A stretch of DNA of 64,000 nt from Niabella sp. (GTDB lineage: Bacteria; Bacteroidota; Bacteroidia; Chitinophagales; Chitinophagaceae), in the NCBI GenBank assembly GCA_017744715.1, contig JAGIAT010000001.1:930001-994000 (forward strand). Direction: 5' to 3'. The notes beneath the pieces are model-generated. The model did no database searches and was not told where the DNA came from. It worked only from the letters and a program-made list of their open reading frames with translations. Shown one piece after another: positions 62,422 to 64,000 of this stretch. Position numbers and translations under genes: made by a program. Position 1 is the first letter of the stretch. The number at the start of each line of letters is the position of its first letter.

Positions 62422-62940
62422 TTAATTCCTTGAAGGAAAGGCGCCGTTCAGGCAGATACAAAAATTAAGCACCAGATAGGGCTGCATATTGCTGACCGGT
62501 ATGTTATTGCCGCTGCCGCCCATCATTCCCGGATGCATTTGTGTTTTAGTACCGCTTGTTTTATATCCGTAGTCCAGGGGGCCGGTATTGGCCAGGTAAG
62601 CGCTGGTAGGGAGTTCGGTGTTTCCCGTTTCGGAAACGGCATTGATTTCGTGTACGTGACTGGGCATATTATTAACCACCAATTGTGTGGTTTCTGTTCC
62701 ACCGGTTTGTCCCAGAACATACGAAGGGCCGTAGTTGGATGCGCCAGTATGAAGCGGTATTTTCCCTCTCAAATCGGGCAGGTTGAAATGGCTGGTGCCA
62801 TTGCCGCCATAGTAAGTACCCAGCAAGGCAAAAAGTGCCTGGTTTTGCGCAATCGGAAGCGTTTGTCCATGGCAGAAAGCCCATCCTTTGGGCGCAAAAT
62901 TGAAACCAAACATTGCAATAAAACCTAAAAGGGATTCCAT
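62422..62940 (-). CDS. Tail-collar (MdpB-like) protein, copy 3
   Basis: A 172-residue collar paralogue: LLGFIAMFGFNFAPKGWAFCHGQ, ALLGTYYGGNGTSHFNLPDLRGKIPLH and a FPSRN ending. It is the first collar gene in the reverse-strand group after the Tat-signal protein. No capsid, tail-tube or other phage structural gene is present, so this is not an evident prophage. Confidence 0.92.
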   Translation of the reverse strand: MESLLGFIAMFGFNFAPKGWAFCHGQTLPIAQNQALFALLGTYYGGNGTSHFNLPDLRGKIPLHTGASNYGPSYVLGQTGGTETTQLVVNNMPSHVHEINAVSETGNTELPTSAYLANTGPLDYGYKTSGTKTQMHPGMMGGSGNNIPVSNMQPYLVLNFCICLNGAFPSRN

Positions 62941-62980
62941 ATCCTGATTATTAAAAGATGACCGGAGATGATTAAAAGAG

Positions 62981-63472
62981 TTATGTGTATACCGTAGTAG
63001 TTTTGTTCCGTTGGTAAACGAGGGTTTTGGCCGGGGAAACAGGCTGACCGGAGGTACTGCGCTGCAGGTACCGTGTTAGCAGTGCAGGAGTATCCCTTTT
63101 GGCTTCCGCCAGTAATTTTAGTTCAAACTGGTTCAAACTGGCGATTGCGTTACCGGCATGATAGCAATGGATCACTACATCAGCAGGCTTACCAGGTTTG
63201 GAAGCCCAGAAGATCCAGACCGGTTGTGCTATGATCTGTTCTTTTGAAAAAAATACCGGTGCCGCCTCTTTATAAGTGTGCCCATTGCAGGGAGGCAACT
63301 CCTTTTTTTGTTCAAGGGGATTGTTATGCGGTTCGGCATGATACCGCCTGCACAGGTCGTTCCAAAGCGACTCCAGGTCCGGAGGGGGGGCATCGATACA
63401 ATTACGGCCCATTGCTGCACCAGCTGCTAGTACCGCCAGGCTGCTTAAAAAAACACGTCGGTTAGAAGGCAT
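62981..63472 (-). CDS. Tat-signal secreted protein of unknown function
   Basis: A 163-residue protein with a twin-arginine-like signal (NRRVFLSSLAVLAAG at residues 4-18) and a small mixed domain with two early cysteines (NCIDA, PPCNG) and several aromatic residues. No known domain is recognised. It is 40 bases upstream of collar copy 3 on the same strand, so it probably heads the transcript of the collar-LRR group. Confidence 0.7.
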   Translation of the reverse strand: MPSNRRVFLSSLAVLAAGAAMGRNCIDAPPPDLESLWNDLCRRYHAEPHNNPLEQKKELPPCNGHTYKEAAPVFFSKEQIIAQPVWIFWASKPGKPADVVIHCYHAGNAIASLNQFELKLLAEAKRDTPALLTRYLQRSTSGQPVSPAKTLVYQRNKTTTVYT

Positions 63473-63907
63473 TCGAATAATCTTTTTAATCTAATACAGC
63501 CAGGGAACCGCTACCGTAAAATGCTGCAGGCCGCAGCACTAACAATGTATTGCTTTTATATGGACCTGCTACGGAAATACGCAACGATCTGTCATGTATT
63601 GTTGAGATAGATATACAATAAAACTAAACGCTATTGAAAGGCCGGTTGTCAGTCCATCTCATTAACAGAGTAGTTCTATGGTGTGAAGGTAGCCGTTTTT
63701 GACATAATGAATATAAGAGTGCTGTAATTTTTTTTTGCCGGTTCCGTACAGGTTGGTATAACGAGGATCCTGATAGTGGTATGCTGCGGCAATTGGCCTG
63801 TACCAGGGATGTATGGGCAGGCGTTTATCGATGCCCGGCATGCCGCAGGCTTTGTATGCAGTTTCGTCTTAATTTTGCAGGAACGTCTTTAAGATACTGT
63901 AACGATC
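63473..63907. other. Divergent intergenic region before the last gene
   Basis: This 435-base gap between the reverse-strand Tat-signal gene and the right-edge gene holds TAATTTTG at 63870-63877 (an exact TAnnTTTG, with TTTG at 63851-63854, spacer 15). It must also hold the Tat-gene promoter, not seen clearly. No other structure is evident. Confidence 0.5.
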
Positions 63908-64000
63908 ATGCTTTCCAAACGTATCCTATATTTTCGCCTGAAGATGCTCCTGACCCTGTGCGTGATCTGGATCCTGTTTGGATTTCTTTTTTTATTCAAC
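63908..64000 (+). CDS. Membrane protein, cut by the right edge
   Basis: An open frame starts with ATG at 63908 and continues to the end of the window (31 codons). The visible N-terminus is a basic start (MLSKRILYFRLK) followed by a membrane segment (LLTLCVIWILFGFLFLF). It could be the first helix of a sensor or cyclase-type protein, but the rest is missing. Confidence 0.6.
   Translation, partial: MLSKRILYFRLKMLLTLCVIWILFGFLFLFN

Noticed and set aside
60632..63472. Prophage or tail-like particle locus
   Set aside because: Three tail-collar proteins occur, but no tube, sheath, baseplate or terminase gene is present in this region.

Overview
The window reads as chromosomal DNA of a Bacteroidota bacterium, most likely of the Chitinophagaceae (genus not determined). 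The supporting signs are Bacteroidota-type promoters (TTTG, about 18 bp, TAnnTTTG), weak ribosome binding sites, a Bacteroidota-type (subtype iii) type VI secretion system (T6SS) without TssJ, TssL or TssM, an exbB-exbD-exbD-tonB block, a short NuoG, and secreted proteins with GEVED/CshA-like or T9SS-associated modules.

Layout. 1-10.3 kb holds a secreted adhesin-like protein running off the left edge, recG, a GlcD-type FAD oxidase, a small outer-membrane barrel, a reverse-strand dtd-mazG-yihY group, arfB, five tandem ~135 bp repeats, and a HTH-S24 repressor with a likely operator. 10.3-25.3 kb is a near-complete T6SS locus: a BamE-like membrane protein and a J-domain membrane protein, then tssE-F-G-N-K-O, a reverse-strand NlpC/P60 lipoprotein, a PKD membrane protein, clpV, tssB, tssC and two hcp genes. 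No vgrG, PAAR or obvious effector is present, so spike and effector genes must lie elsewhere. 25.4-28.7 kb holds a TauE-like exporter, a tandem array of one intact and two damaged tRNA-Ser units with GIY-YIG nuclease genes, a TatD nuclease and a polysaccharide deacetylase. 28.8-31.8 kb carries a small membrane protein, a PstS-like lipoprotein and a TPR protein.

31.9-46.6 kb is a full complex I (nuoA-N) locus with two foreign-looking insertions: a VOC-fold protein between nuoE and nuoF, and a GxxExxY protein between nuoF and nuoG that is bounded by GC-rich inverted and tandem repeats. 47.2-55.7 kb holds a MacB-like permease, the ExbB/ExbD/ExbD/TonB energiser, a lysine/alanine-rich histone-H1-like protein, an SDR epimerase and an ABC exporter pair. 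56-58.4 kb is a FadN-type beta-oxidation fusion enzyme behind a palindromic operator candidate. 58.6-63.5 kb is a surface/secreted set: an HExxH protein, a protein whose C-terminal domain appears split by a membrane hairpin, a leucine-rich-repeat protein, three tail-collar paralogues and a Tat-signal protein. The right edge cuts a membrane protein.

The most unusual items are the tRNA-Ser/GIY-YIG array, in which TCCCG...CGGGA palindromes replace tRNA arms, the T6SS-embedded peptidoglycan hydrolase and J-domain protein, the GxxExxY cassette in nuo, the 5 x 135 bp repeat with inverted ends, and the tail-collar cluster. All assignments come from reading the sequence and from remembered family features; no database search was run.
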